A stretch of DNA of 50,731 nucleotides from the NCBI GenBank assembly GCA_028719205.1, contig JAQUKH010000019.1:1-50731 (forward strand), in the 5' to 3' direction. The notes below the pieces were generated by a model, which did no database searches, was not told where the DNA came from, and was given only the letters and a program-made list of their open reading frames with translations. This document shows positions 15,514 through 24,126 of the stretch, piece after piece (positions within the stretch are counted from its first letter, which is position 1; every line of letters begins with the position of its first letter). This DNA is from a bacterium. Lineage in GTDB: Bacteria; JACRDZ01; JAQUKH01. The translations under genes and the position numbers were made by a program.

Positions 15514-17382
15514 CTAATAATTAGTATAATTATATTCATTAACCAATTCTTTTATTTTCTTTCTGATATTTTCAGAATCATATTTCATGCTGGACTTAAC
15601 CAGCTCCGCTATAAGTCCATTGATATAATCAAGCTTAAAATCTTCATCCCCTTTAAGCACCATTATCTTCTCATGATGAGTCTTAATAATACCTTCTCCC
15701 TCTGTGATCAATTCTTCGTAAAGCTTTTCCCCGGGCCTTAGCCCTGTAAATTTGATCTCAATATCTTCACCGGGTTCCAAACCCGAAAGTTTTATAAGAT
15801 CCCGCGCCATGTCCGCCATTTTTATCGGAGTTCCCATATTTAGTATGAATATTTCTCTCCCCTCTCCCATTGCCGCGGCTTGAAGGATTAATTGTGTAGC
15901 TTCAGAGATGGTCATAAAGTACCGGGTAACTTCAGGATGAGTAACTGTAACAGGGCCGCCTCGTTCTATTTGTTCTTTAAACAGAGGGATCACCGATCCC
16001 CTGCTTCCTATAACATTTCCAAACCTTACTGTAACGAACCGTGTGGATCTAAATTTCAAAGCATATGCTTGTGTTAACATTTCAGCGATCCGTTTAGACG
16101 CGCCCATAATATTACAGGGACGCACTGCTTTATCAGTAGAAACCATAACAAATCTTTCAATATTATTTTCACCGGAGATCAATAATATATTTTTTGTCCC
16201 GATTATATTGTTATGAACCGCTTCCCAGGGATTTAACTCCATCATCGGGACATGTTTATAGGCAGCAGCATGGAAAACGACTTCAGGGCTATACTTTTTG
16301 AATATATTTTCCATATGAGAAAAATTTTTGATATCGGATAAAACAGAAATTAAATTTAAGGATGGAAATTCCCGTCTCAGGTTTAAATCTATTTGAAAAA
16401 GATTGTTTTCTGAATTATCACATAAAACTAATAAAGCCGGGTTAAAACGGCTTATTTCACGGCAAAGTTCGGAACCAATAGAGCCACCGGCTCCGGTAAT
16501 AAGTATTCTTTTGTTTTTCAAACACGTCTCTATTCGGGGTATTTCCAATACCACGGAATTCCGTCCTAAAAGATCCTCATAAGTTACATTTCTAAGCCGG
16601 CTTATAGCTACTTTCCCTCTAATAATATCCTCTATACTGGGAATTGTCATAAAATTCAGCGAACATTCCTTACACTTTTCTACTATCCGGCGCATCTGTT
16701 TTCCTGTAGCGGAAGGAACTGCTATTATAGCATCCTCAATTTTATAGTTTTTAACGATATTTTCTAAATCCTCTATGCTTCCAATAACCAATAATCCATG
16801 GATATTAAGCCCCCGTTTCTTCGGGTCATCATCAATAAAACCAATAACACTATAATTAAACCTTGGATTATCCCTGAATTCTCTTATTATTTTTTCTCCA
16901 GCTTCACCCGCACCTATAATAACTACCCTTTTTTTTATATTATTATCAGCTTTGGTATTTTTAGAATGCTCTTTTTTATTAATATCCCCATATATAAGCC
17001 TTACCAACACCCTTGACCCGCCTATAAAAATAATAGAAATCAAACAATCAATAATAATTATTCCTGAATATTTTGAAAATAAATTTATTATTAAAAATAC
17101 GGCAGTTATAATAACTGACGCAATTATATTTGCTTTTATCGTATTCCTGAGATCTACCATCCCGGTATATTGCCAGATAACATTATAAAGTTTAGACAAA
17201 TAAAATATCGCCAGTTTAAGTAAAACAATAGCAATAACCGATTTTTTAAAGATAATAAAATATTCAACCGGTACATGGAAATCAAAACGGATAAGATATG
17301 AAAATAAATACCCTGCTACAAGAATTATCGCGTCAGTTATAAAAATAAATCGAAATATTGAATCATTTAATAAGCGTTTCAA
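15514..17382 (-). CDS. Membrane-bound nucleotide-sugar 4,6-dehydratase (WbpM/CapD/PglF family)
   Basis: The 622-residue protein starts with four hydrophobic helices (about 10-30, 45-65, 85-102, 107-130). A CoA-binding-like Rossmann domain follows (VVIIGAGEAG, 153-162), then the SDR catalytic domain (ITGAGGSIGSE, 295-305; VSTDKAVRPCNIMGASK with Lys418, Met426 and Lys430). WbpM-type enzymes dehydrate UDP-GlcNAc to UDP-4-keto-6-deoxy-GlcNAc for bacillosamine, QuiNAc or FucNAc. The start codon is TTG, with GGAG 7 nt upstream; no in-frame ATG lies nearby. It begins 3 nt after the polysaccharide deacetylase stop. It is full length for the family. The product could go to the amino sugar made by one of the DegT aminotransferases in the locus. 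Confidence 0.92.
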   Translation of the reverse strand: MKRLLNDSIFRFIFITDAIILVAGYLFSYLIRFDFHVPVEYFIIFKKSVIAIVLLKLAIFYLSKLYNVIWQYTGMVDLRNTIKANIIASVIITAVFLIINLFSKYSGIIIIDCLISIIFIGGSRVLVRLIYGDINKKEHSKNTKADNNIKKRVVIIGAGEAGEKIIREFRDNPRFNYSVIGFIDDDPKKRGLNIHGLLVIGSIEDLENIVKNYKIEDAIIAVPSATGKQMRRIVEKCKECSLNFMTIPSIEDIIRGKVAISRLRNVTYEDLLGRNSVVLEIPRIETCLKNKRILITGAGGSIGSELCREISRFNPALLVLCDNSENNLFQIDLNLRREFPSLNLISVLSDIKNFSHMENIFKKYSPEVVFHAAAYKHVPMMELNPWEAVHNNIIGTKNILLISGENNIERFVMVSTDKAVRPCNIMGASKRIAEMLTQAYALKFRSTRFVTVRFGNVIGSRGSVIPLFKEQIERGGPVTVTHPEVTRYFMTISEATQLILQAAAMGEGREIFILNMGTPIKMADMARDLIKLSGLEPGEDIEIKFTGLRPGEKLYEELITEGEGIIKTHHEKIMVLKGDEDFKLDYINGLIAELVKSSMKYDSENIRKKIKELVNEYNYTNY

Positions 17383-17385
17383 ATT

Positions 17386-18204
17386 TTAACTCCGTTTAAG
17401 ATTATGGAAAAACCACAAATAATCATACGCCCCGGATACTTTTAATTTAAAATTATTAATATCATCATCCCTGTCAACAATAATTCTATTCAAATAATAA
17501 AGTTCCTTCGGGGTATTCGTCGTACTCCAAATTGTTGAACACGCGGCAATAAATCCATTTTTTTTTAATACAGTTATAGTTTCCTTACTAAAATCCCTTA
17601 GCTGGCCGTTGGGATAGGCAAATAAATCAATATTCTCCCCTAACTTTTTTTCAATTATACCTTTGGAAAACTTAATTTCATCACCAAGCTCATTACTGGC
17701 AATATTTGAAAGCATTCTATGGGTATGCCCGTGAGCGCCGAAAGAAATCAATTTACTCATCTTCATTTCAATAATCTCCGCCCAGGTAAGCGGCTCCAGA
17801 ACTTCATTCTCTTCAGTTAAATTAATTTCTTTTTCAATAAAAGCTGTCGTCAAAAAAATCGTGGCGCAACAATTATATTTTTTAAATATCGGATAAGCGT
17901 AAGTAAAATTATCTTTATATCCATCGTCGAATGTTACAACTACCGCGTTCTTTATAGTTTCTTTTTTATACATATTGGATACCAACTCTTTTAAAGAAAT
18001 AACGTTATAGTTGGAAACTATAAATTTTATCTGCGCTTCAAAATTATCAGGTTTCAACCTGAAACCGGAGGAGGTATTTTCAGGGCTAACTGAATGATAA
18101 CATAAAATCGGGACGTTATATACCCCGCTACATGAAAAGATTTTTCTTATTTTATTAAATCCTGACCATAAATACGCGCCTGCTAATTTTATTTTCTTTT
18201 TCAT
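17386..18204 (-). CDS. Polysaccharide deacetylase (NodB/CE4 family)
   Basis: The 272-residue protein contains the CE4 motifs TFDDGY (Asp93/Asp94) and a metal-binding H-x3-H (His158 and His162 in GAHGHTH), and a later FAYPNG. The segment VPILCYHSVS (31-40) is typical of the PgaB/IcaB-like subgroup. Such enzymes remove N-acetyl groups from HexNAc in polysaccharides or lipid-linked sugars. No convincing signal peptide is present; the N-terminus is basic (MKKKIKLAGAYLW), so location is uncertain. It sits 9 nt after the first GNAT-like acyltransferase gene and 3 nt before the WbpM-like gene. A paired role with the acyltransferases, deacetylation followed by re-acylation, is possible but is inference. 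Confidence 0.87.
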   Translation of the reverse strand: MKKKIKLAGAYLWSGFNKIRKIFSCSGVYNVPILCYHSVSPENTSSGFRLKPDNFEAQIKFIVSNYNVISLKELVSNMYKKETIKNAVVVTFDDGYKDNFTYAYPIFKKYNCCATIFLTTAFIEKEINLTEENEVLEPLTWAEIIEMKMSKLISFGAHGHTHRMLSNIASNELGDEIKFSKGIIEKKLGENIDLFAYPNGQLRDFSKETITVLKKNGFIAACSTIWSTTNTPKELYYLNRIIVDRDDDINNFKLKVSGAYDYLWFFHNLKRS

Positions 18205-18213
18205 TTTATTATC

Positions 18214-19332
18214 TTACATTTTTTGGGCTATCCGCTGCAGTAATGGATATTTGTTTTTCAAGTTTACTATTTTTTCCCTTGCATTAAAAATTAAATTATC
18301 CAGTTTATAAAATAATTGGTTATTATATACTTTTATTTCATAATTATTAAATGTTTTTTTTGCCCACTTAAACTTATAAGGCTCATCGCCTATCATAAAG
18401 TCAAAAACTTTCAGATTTTGTTCAAAACATTTTTTTAAAATATTAAGGATATGCAGTTTGCCAAGGGAATACTTGATAAATAACGGATCAAATGTCGGTA
18501 TCCAGAAATAATATATATTATTACATTTGAGGGCATAATTTATAGAAATTATTTTATTCCCGACTTTTAGAACCGAAATGTCCGCCATACCCATTTTCGT
18601 AAATTCCACGGCTAATTCCTGAAAAAAATCACGATTGATCCGGGTATCAAAGATACTGTCGCCCACCTTGTCAATTTGCCTTTTCTTGTGTATTTCAAAC
18701 AAAACCTTTAATGATTCGGCTAATGTATTTTCATCGCAATTTTCAAAAACCAGCTCTCCATCATTTTTTAATTTATTAAGCGTGGTCCTGATATCCTGTT
18801 TTAAACCTTTGCTTAGTGACTTATAATAATCATCCCAGGCCTCTTTTATTTCAATAAAAGGGCTTACGCAATCTATCCTGATCGAACAAAAAGGCGCTAA
18901 TTCCGTTACCGCTTCTTTTATCCCCGGGAAATTAGCCGAAATCTCCGGGATCCTTTTTAGTTTAATCACAGCCCAGTTACGCTGTTTTAGAAGATAATTT
19001 ATAATGGCTTTTGCAACCTCCTTATGATCCTGTAAAATCACAAAGTCCATATAGTCGGCCATCATGTCATCACCCAGAAAGCTTATGACCGGCTTGCCGA
19101 ATACCAGACAACCACCTCTCTCGGCCATAAGAGGCGCGATAGCGATGATATTTCCTTCATGCGTCACTGACAGAACGAACATCTTTTTGCCATGTCCAAA
19201 ATGTCTCCACCATAAAGTGCACCATTCCCAGGATACAAATATATTATCCGTCCCGCTTCTTTTAAAAATATCTTTCCAGACAGTCTCAAATTTTAAAAGC
19301 TCATCATAAGTTGAAATAACATTTATTTGCAT
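18214..19332 (-). CDS. FemAB/CelD-like GNAT acyltransferase (copy a)
   Basis: The 372-residue protein has two GNAT-like halves. The segments FVSWEWCTLWWRHFG (about 38-52), FLGDDMMADYMDFVIL, KDIRTTLNKLKNDG and YALKCNNIYYFWIPTFD, then FDFMIGDEPYKFKWA, match the CelD/BcsL-like acetyltransferase family (PF13480), often found in exopolysaccharide loci. Family members transfer acyl groups to sugars or to peptidoglycan-like targets. It overlaps the DegT gene by 10 nt. A paralogue with the same landmarks is at 21734, so the pair stems from a duplication. Substrate unknown. Confidence 0.82.
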   Translation of the reverse strand: MQINVISTYDELLKFETVWKDIFKRSGTDNIFVSWEWCTLWWRHFGHGKKMFVLSVTHEGNIIAIAPLMAERGGCLVFGKPVISFLGDDMMADYMDFVILQDHKEVAKAIINYLLKQRNWAVIKLKRIPEISANFPGIKEAVTELAPFCSIRIDCVSPFIEIKEAWDDYYKSLSKGLKQDIRTTLNKLKNDGELVFENCDENTLAESLKVLFEIHKKRQIDKVGDSIFDTRINRDFFQELAVEFTKMGMADISVLKVGNKIISINYALKCNNIYYFWIPTFDPLFIKYSLGKLHILNILKKCFEQNLKVFDFMIGDEPYKFKWAKKTFNNYEIKVYNNQLFYKLDNLIFNAREKIVNLKNKYPLLQRIAQKM

Positions 19333-20450
19333 AGTATTTTAGCCATTCTTTTCCTGATTTTTTCTAATTTATTAAGATCGAGAGATTGGTATACCGGAAG
19401 GCTTAGAAATCTTTCGGCTAAAAATTGCGTATCAGAAAATTTTTCATTTTTATTCAGCAAATTATTTAAATTATAAAAGGTCCAGTTCAGTGTTGGTTCA
19501 AAAAACATACCGGCATTTTCAAACTTTATTAAGAATTCATCCCTCTTTTCAATGAGGACCGGAAAACTGTAAGGCACAACTCCTTCAGGCAATTGCGAAA
19601 ATAACGGTTTGATCCCGGGAAGCTCATCAAGGATATTTATCCAATAATTAAAATTCTTTCTCCTTTTATCAATTACCTCATCAAGATCCAGTTTATTAAT
19701 GATATATTTACTCAAAAATGATATTTCCTCATTAAAATTATGGTTAAGGCTTCCCTTATAAGTTAAAGGCAAATTATCCTCCGGTTCCTTAAAAACCTTC
19801 AATGCCTTTTTTAAAATGCCCAGCGGAATTAAATTATTAAAGGCCATATCCTTCAAAATAAGTTTAGTTAAACCAACTGCCGCGGGAATAAATTTTTCTT
19901 CCTTTTCAATAGCGGGCAATTTTAAATTATTTTTGTTGATCTTAAGAAAACCTCCGTCAGGAACAGGTAAAAATTTCCTCGGGCTGAATATGCTTATATC
20001 CCCGAAATCACCCAGCGGTTTCCCGTTAAAACTGCCTAAAAAAGAATGCGCGCAATCTTCTATCAGAAAAAGTTTATTTTTATCACAAATATCTTTAACC
20101 GCGGACAGGTCCTGCGGGAACCCGAAATAGTGAATTACATAAACCGCGCGGGTATCCTTATCTATTTTCTTCCTGATTTCTTCAGGGCCATATTTTAAAC
20201 TTTTATCCAGGGAATAGTATTTTAAATTTATTCCCAGCGAAACAAAAGGATCGATCACAACATCACAAAGCGAGGAAGGAACTAACACATTCTCGCCGCT
20301 TTTTATATCCAAATATTTCAACCCCCACCAGATAGCATTCCGCCCGTAACGGAAAGTAATGATATTTTCCTTAAATATTTCTTTGCAATTGTCATTGCTA
20401 TGCTTAAAAAAAGTATTTAACGGCAGGGTTTGAAGTTGAGGTATGTACAT
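19323..20450 (-). CDS. DegT/DnrJ/EryC1/StrS-type PLP protein
   Basis: The 375-residue fold type I protein has FRYGRNAIWWGLK (substrate loop), LIEDCAHSFLG (Asp132 for the pyridine nitrogen) and the PLP lysine in SPRKFLPVPDGG (Lys159). It therefore looks catalytically competent. The sequence differs from the two sugar aminotransferases at 33985 and 37307 (for example GRNAI where they have NGTSA or TGTDA), so it may belong to a divergent branch. It sits between a GT4 and a GNAT-like acyltransferase. An amino sugar made by it could be the acyltransferase target; this is inference. Family members are nucleotide-sugar aminotransferases or, rarely, dehydratases. Confidence 0.82.
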   Translation of the reverse strand: MYIPQLQTLPLNTFFKHSNDNCKEIFKENIITFRYGRNAIWWGLKYLDIKSGENVLVPSSLCDVVIDPFVSLGINLKYYSLDKSLKYGPEEIRKKIDKDTRAVYVIHYFGFPQDLSAVKDICDKNKLFLIEDCAHSFLGSFNGKPLGDFGDISIFSPRKFLPVPDGGFLKINKNNLKLPAIEKEEKFIPAAVGLTKLILKDMAFNNLIPLGILKKALKVFKEPEDNLPLTYKGSLNHNFNEEISFLSKYIINKLDLDEVIDKRRKNFNYWINILDELPGIKPLFSQLPEGVVPYSFPVLIEKRDEFLIKFENAGMFFEPTLNWTFYNLNNLLNKNEKFSDTQFLAERFLSLPVYQSLDLNKLEKIRKRMAKILCK

Positions 20451-20468
20451 GATCTTTTATTTCCCTAT

Positions 20469-21680
20469 TTAACCTTTCGCATAATGTTTTTGCAACAAAT
20501 CATAAACCTGCTTACCCCCATCATTATTTTGTATCATCTGCTCCATGAATTTATACCCGCCGCTGATCATTTTTCTTCTCAACTCGCCATCGTTTACCAA
20601 CCTCTCAACCGCGTCGGCAATGGCTTCAGCGTCTCGGGGCAGTACTAATAACGCGTTTTCTTCGTGCTTCATCTTATAAGGGATTCCGCTGACATTGGTT
20701 GTTACGATAGGAATGCTCTGCGACATTGCCTCATACAAAACCCTTGGGAAACCTTCACCAAGAGTTGGAAAAATAAAGATATCCGCTTCTCTATACATTT
20801 TATAAAGTTCAGGGCCGTTAGAAATATGCCCCAGAAACTCTATTTTATCCTTAATTCCAAATTTATCAACTAACTCTTCCAATTCAAATTTCTGATCCCC
20901 GGTTCCAACTATCCTAATTTTTATATCTGAAATACCCCTGCTCTTTAAAAGCGAACACGCTTCAATTAAATATTTAGCTCCTTTGTATTTAGAAAGAGAC
21001 CCGACAAATAAAAATATTAAGGGCAAATTCCGGCAGGTATCATTTCTTTTAAATAATTTTATTTGCGTCCAATTCAGCCTGGGTATTGTTTCCGCAACAT
21101 TTTTACCCCTCTCGATATAACGGTTATAAAGAAGAGACCCTGCCGTTAAAACAAAAATAGCGTTACTTATAATTTTTTTCTCAAACCAGACATTAGCCCT
21201 GTAATAAACAGGAAATATTATTTTTTTTACTATCCCTTTCCACCTGAACATCAATTCCATCATATCTTTATTACACCAATCAAATGCAACATAGACAAAA
21301 TATGGCTTATGGAATACAGTATTAATTACAGAAACAACAGCACTTGGATACCCCGGTATAAACAAATAAATCATATCCCATTTGTTTATATCTTTCATAA
21401 CTATCTTAGCTACTTTTATAATTTGTATTGCCTTTGATAAAACACTTATATTCCTTCCCCTGCATAGTGGAAGTTCAACAATTTTAATATTGTTTGATTG
21501 AAACTTATAATTACATGCAGAATCATACCATAAATCACCCTTATGAAACGCATAAGCATACACAATTACTTCATCAAAATATTTGCTAAGACTGTCAATA
21601 TACACCCCCTCACCTTCAGAATTGAGATAATCCTTCCCATTAAAGGCCACCGGCCCTTCAGGAATTATTGTAAGTTTCAT
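20469..21680 (-). CDS. Family 4 glycosyltransferase (copy a of duplicated module)
   Basis: The 403-residue GT-B protein has a GT4 donor domain: FLFVGSLSKYKGAKYLIEA, RIVGTGDQKFELEEL, EFLGHI and the E-x7-E region GEGFPRVLYEAMSQS. The N-terminus MKLTIIPEGPVAFNGKDY is shared with the paralogue at 22885. From GEGFPRVL to GGKQV the two proteins are identical over about 85 residues, while the N-terminal three quarters are clearly diverged. The near-identity extends to DNA (20515-20756). Donor and acceptor are unknown. It starts 53 nt after the GNAT copy b stop. Confidence 0.88.
   Translation of the reverse strand: MKLTIIPEGPVAFNGKDYLNSEGEGVYIDSLSKYFDEVIVYAYAFHKGDLWYDSACNYKFQSNNIKIVELPLCRGRNISVLSKAIQIIKVAKIVMKDINKWDMIYLFIPGYPSAVVSVINTVFHKPYFVYVAFDWCNKDMMELMFRWKGIVKKIIFPVYYRANVWFEKKIISNAIFVLTAGSLLYNRYIERGKNVAETIPRLNWTQIKLFKRNDTCRNLPLIFLFVGSLSKYKGAKYLIEACSLLKSRGISDIKIRIVGTGDQKFELEELVDKFGIKDKIEFLGHISNGPELYKMYREADIFIFPTLGEGFPRVLYEAMSQSIPIVTTNVSGIPYKMKHEENALLVLPRDAEAIADAVERLVNDGELRRKMISGGYKFMEQMIQNNDGGKQVYDLLQKHYAKG
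20515..20756. repeat. Gene-conversion tract, copy 1 (3' end of GT4 copy a)
   Basis: By hand alignment this 242-bp stretch differs from 22940-23181 at four positions only, three of them synonymous third-base changes within the shared coding region and one within a Leu/Arg-type codon context that leaves the protein unchanged. The flanking parts of the two genes are much more diverged. The tract encodes the C-terminal donor-binding part of both transferases. Confidence 0.85.
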
Positions 21681-21733
21681 ATTCTGTACCCAGCATTAAT
21701 ATTGTCATATTCTGAAAATATAAATTCCCAGAA

Positions 21734-22867
21734 TTATATATTGCAATAATCAATCTTACTTAATTTTAGCCATACCATTTGTAAAAAAGCATGCTTATTC
21801 TTTACATCTCTGAAATAGTTTCTAACCTTAATCTTTATCATATCCAGTTTATAGAACAAATTTTTTTCATATATCTTTATCTCATAATTATTAAATGTCT
21901 TCTTTGCAAAACGTAATTTGTACCACTCATCTCCTATCATAAAATCAAATTTCTTATAACCTTCGCTAAAAGACATTTTGATAAGATTCATCATGAGCAG
22001 GTTTCCCGGCGAATTTCTGCTATATTTTGTATCAAAAGTAGTTATCCAGCCTGAAATTATTCCATGGTATTTTAACGCATACTGACACGCAATTATTCTA
22101 TCATTGACTTTTAAAACTGATATATCAATCCCTTCATGAATTTTATCCAATTCATAAAGAAAATCCCGGTTAGATTGCGATTCAAATATGCTTATACCGG
22201 GCTTATTTTTCTGGCTCTTTTTATGCATTTCGCATAATCCTTTAAAAAATAAATCGAGAGAATGCTTATTGCCTTCTTCAAAACATACCTCGCCTAATCT
22301 ATGTAGCCTATTTAAAGAATTGCGAATATCCTTTTTAAAATTTTTTGCCAGGGATTTATGGTAATCCTCCCATACGCCCCCGATTTCCACAACCGGACTT
22401 ACACAATCTACCCTGATAAGAAAAGGATAATCAATTTCTGCTAAAACCTCTTTAAGAGCATTAAAATTCGGTGAATATTCGGTAATTCTTTTCAGGTCAA
22501 TCCTGCCCCAGCTATTTTCTCCTATAAGAAAACTAAAAATTTCTTTTATAACTTCTTTATTATCTCTCAGGATAACAAAATCCATGTAATCGGCCATCAT
22601 ATCATCACTGAGAAATCTTATAACCGATTTTCTTAACGTGAATAAGTTTCCCTCTTCCAACATAAACGGAGCTATTCCAATTATTTCTCCTTTATCCCGA
22701 ACTTTTAAAATCAGGATTTTTTTATTACTATGAAAATGCTTCATCCATAACGAATACCATTCCCAGGAAATAAAAATATTATCACTGTCGCTTTTTTCAA
22801 TAATATATTTCCAGTCTTTTTCCAAAGACAAAAATTCTTCATAAGACAAAATAGCGGCCACTTCCAT
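21734..22867 (-). CDS. FemAB/CelD-like GNAT acyltransferase (copy b)
   Basis: The 377-residue paralogue of the gene at 18214 shows the same order of landmarks: FISWEWYSLWMKHF, FLSDDMMADYMDFVIL, KDIRNSLNRLHRLGE, YALKYHGIISGWITTFD and FDFMIGDEWYKLRFAKKTFNNYEIK. It belongs to the CelD/BcsL-like GNAT family (PF13480). The C-terminal stretch KTFNNYEIK is shared exactly with copy a. It follows GT4 copy b by 17 nt, mirroring the other GT4/GNAT pair, in which a DegT gene lies between. Likely an acyltransferase on a nucleotide sugar or lipid-linked sugar; substrate unknown. Confidence 0.82.
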   Translation of the reverse strand: MEVAAILSYEEFLSLEKDWKYIIEKSDSDNIFISWEWYSLWMKHFHSNKKILILKVRDKGEIIGIAPFMLEEGNLFTLRKSVIRFLSDDMMADYMDFVILRDNKEVIKEIFSFLIGENSWGRIDLKRITEYSPNFNALKEVLAEIDYPFLIRVDCVSPVVEIGGVWEDYHKSLAKNFKKDIRNSLNRLHRLGEVCFEEGNKHSLDLFFKGLCEMHKKSQKNKPGISIFESQSNRDFLYELDKIHEGIDISVLKVNDRIIACQYALKYHGIISGWITTFDTKYSRNSPGNLLMMNLIKMSFSEGYKKFDFMIGDEWYKLRFAKKTFNNYEIKIYEKNLFYKLDMIKIKVRNYFRDVKNKHAFLQMVWLKLSKIDYCNI

Positions 22868-22884
22868 AATTCTATCTTTTCTAT

Positions 22885-24102
22885 TTAGCTTTTAGAAACT
22901 CCGGCATAATATTTCTGTACCAACTCATTGACCTGTTTTCCCCCATCGTTATTTTGTATCATCTGCTCCATGAATTTATACCCGCCGCTGATCATTTTTC
23001 TTCTCAACTCGCCATCGTTTACCAACCGCTCAACCGCGTCGGCAATGGCTTCAGCGTCTCGGGGCAGTACTAATAACGCGTTTTCTTCGTGCTTCATCTT
23101 GTAAGGGATCCCGCTGACATTGGTTGTTACGATAGGAATGCTCTGCGACATTGCCTCATACAAAACCCTTGGGAAACCTTCGCCGAAGGGTGTCGGTAAA
23201 ATAAATATATCAGAATCCCTGAAAACTTTAAACAATCCGGGGCCATTGGCAAGATGGCCGAGAAATTCCACCCTATCTTCGACATTTAACTTCCGGGTCA
23301 ATTCGCGAAGTTCCTCTCTTTGTTCCCCTTCGCCGACTATTGTCAAAGAGATATTGTCTTTTTTTCTATTTTTCAATAAAGATATTACTTCAATTACATA
23401 TTCAGGGCCTTTCCGGGGAAGTAAATAACCAACAAATAATAATTTAATACGCTTATCCTGGCAGGTATCATCTCTTTTAAAAAGTTTGATCTCAGACCAA
23501 TTGATCCGCGGGATCGTTTCATAGATAGGATTACCGTAACTTTTATATTTTTCTAATGTAGCCCTGCCCGCGGTTAAGATCAAAAAGGAGCCTTTTACTA
23601 TACTTTTTTCTACCCAATCGTTAAACCAAAAATACACAGGATAAATAAGTTTTTTTGTTATCCCCTGCCAGCGGAACATAATAGAGGATTCTTCTGTCCA
23701 TTCTGATGCCAGATAAACAAAATATTTTTTTCTGAAGATCTTATTAATTAAATAAGCGATCGCGCTGGGATAGCCGGGCAAAAACAAATAAATAATTTCC
23801 CAGTTTTTAATATGAGCTGAAATAGTTTTAAAAACCCTCACCATTTGAAAAACTTTAGAGATAAAACCGGCATTAGCCTGGCGGACCATGGGTAACTCGA
23901 CAAATTTAATATTTGCCGACCTGAATTTGTACTGAGAAACCATTTTATATTCCAGGTCACTTTTATGAAAAGCATAAGCGCAGATTATCACTTCATCAAA
24001 ATATTTCGCGATACCATCAATATATATACCTTCACCTTCTGAATAAAAATAATCCTTGCCGTCAAAGGCCATCGGCCCTTCCGGAATTATTGTAAGCTTC
24101 AT
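22885..24102 (-). CDS. Family 4 glycosyltransferase (copy b of duplicated module)
   Basis: The 405-residue GT-B protein is paralogous to the gene at 20469, with the same N-terminus (MKLTIIPEGPMAFDGKDY), KLLFVGYLLPRKGPEYVIE, VGEGEQREELREL and an identical C-terminal GEGFPRVL...GGKQV region. It then ends differently (NELVQKYYAGVSKS). The start ATG is preceded by ATAAGT and a run of eight G residues that forms the Shine-Dalgarno. It follows the O-antigen ligase gene at 24127 by 24 nt. Cytoplasmic membrane-side sugar transfer is expected; donor unknown. Confidence 0.88.
   Translation of the reverse strand: MKLTIIPEGPMAFDGKDYFYSEGEGIYIDGIAKYFDEVIICAYAFHKSDLEYKMVSQYKFRSANIKFVELPMVRQANAGFISKVFQMVRVFKTISAHIKNWEIIYLFLPGYPSAIAYLINKIFRKKYFVYLASEWTEESSIMFRWQGITKKLIYPVYFWFNDWVEKSIVKGSFLILTAGRATLEKYKSYGNPIYETIPRINWSEIKLFKRDDTCQDKRIKLLFVGYLLPRKGPEYVIEVISLLKNRKKDNISLTIVGEGEQREELRELTRKLNVEDRVEFLGHLANGPGLFKVFRDSDIFILPTPFGEGFPRVLYEAMSQSIPIVTTNVSGIPYKMKHEENALLVLPRDAEAIADAVERLVNDGELRRKMISGGYKFMEQMIQNNDGGKQVNELVQKYYAGVSKS
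22940..23181. repeat. Gene-conversion tract, copy 2 (3' end of GT4 copy b)
   Basis: Direct-repeat partner of 20515-20756 with four mismatches in 242 bp by hand count. It lies in the same part of the paralogous gene and in the same orientation, about 2.4 kb away. Direct repeats of this length could also recombine to delete the genes between them. Confidence 0.85.
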
Positions 24103-24108
24103 ACTTAT

Positions 24109-24116
24109 CCCCCCCC
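24109..24116 (-). promoter_or_regulatory. G8 homopolymer forming the ribosome-binding site of GT4 copy b
   Basis: On the minus strand GATC is followed by eight G residues and then ATAAGT before the ATG (24102-24100). The G run is the only Shine-Dalgarno-like sequence. Such a run is rare in AT-rich DNA. Length changes by slippage would alter spacing to the start codon, not the reading frame. Confidence 0.5.
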
Positions 24117-24126
24117 GATCATAAAT

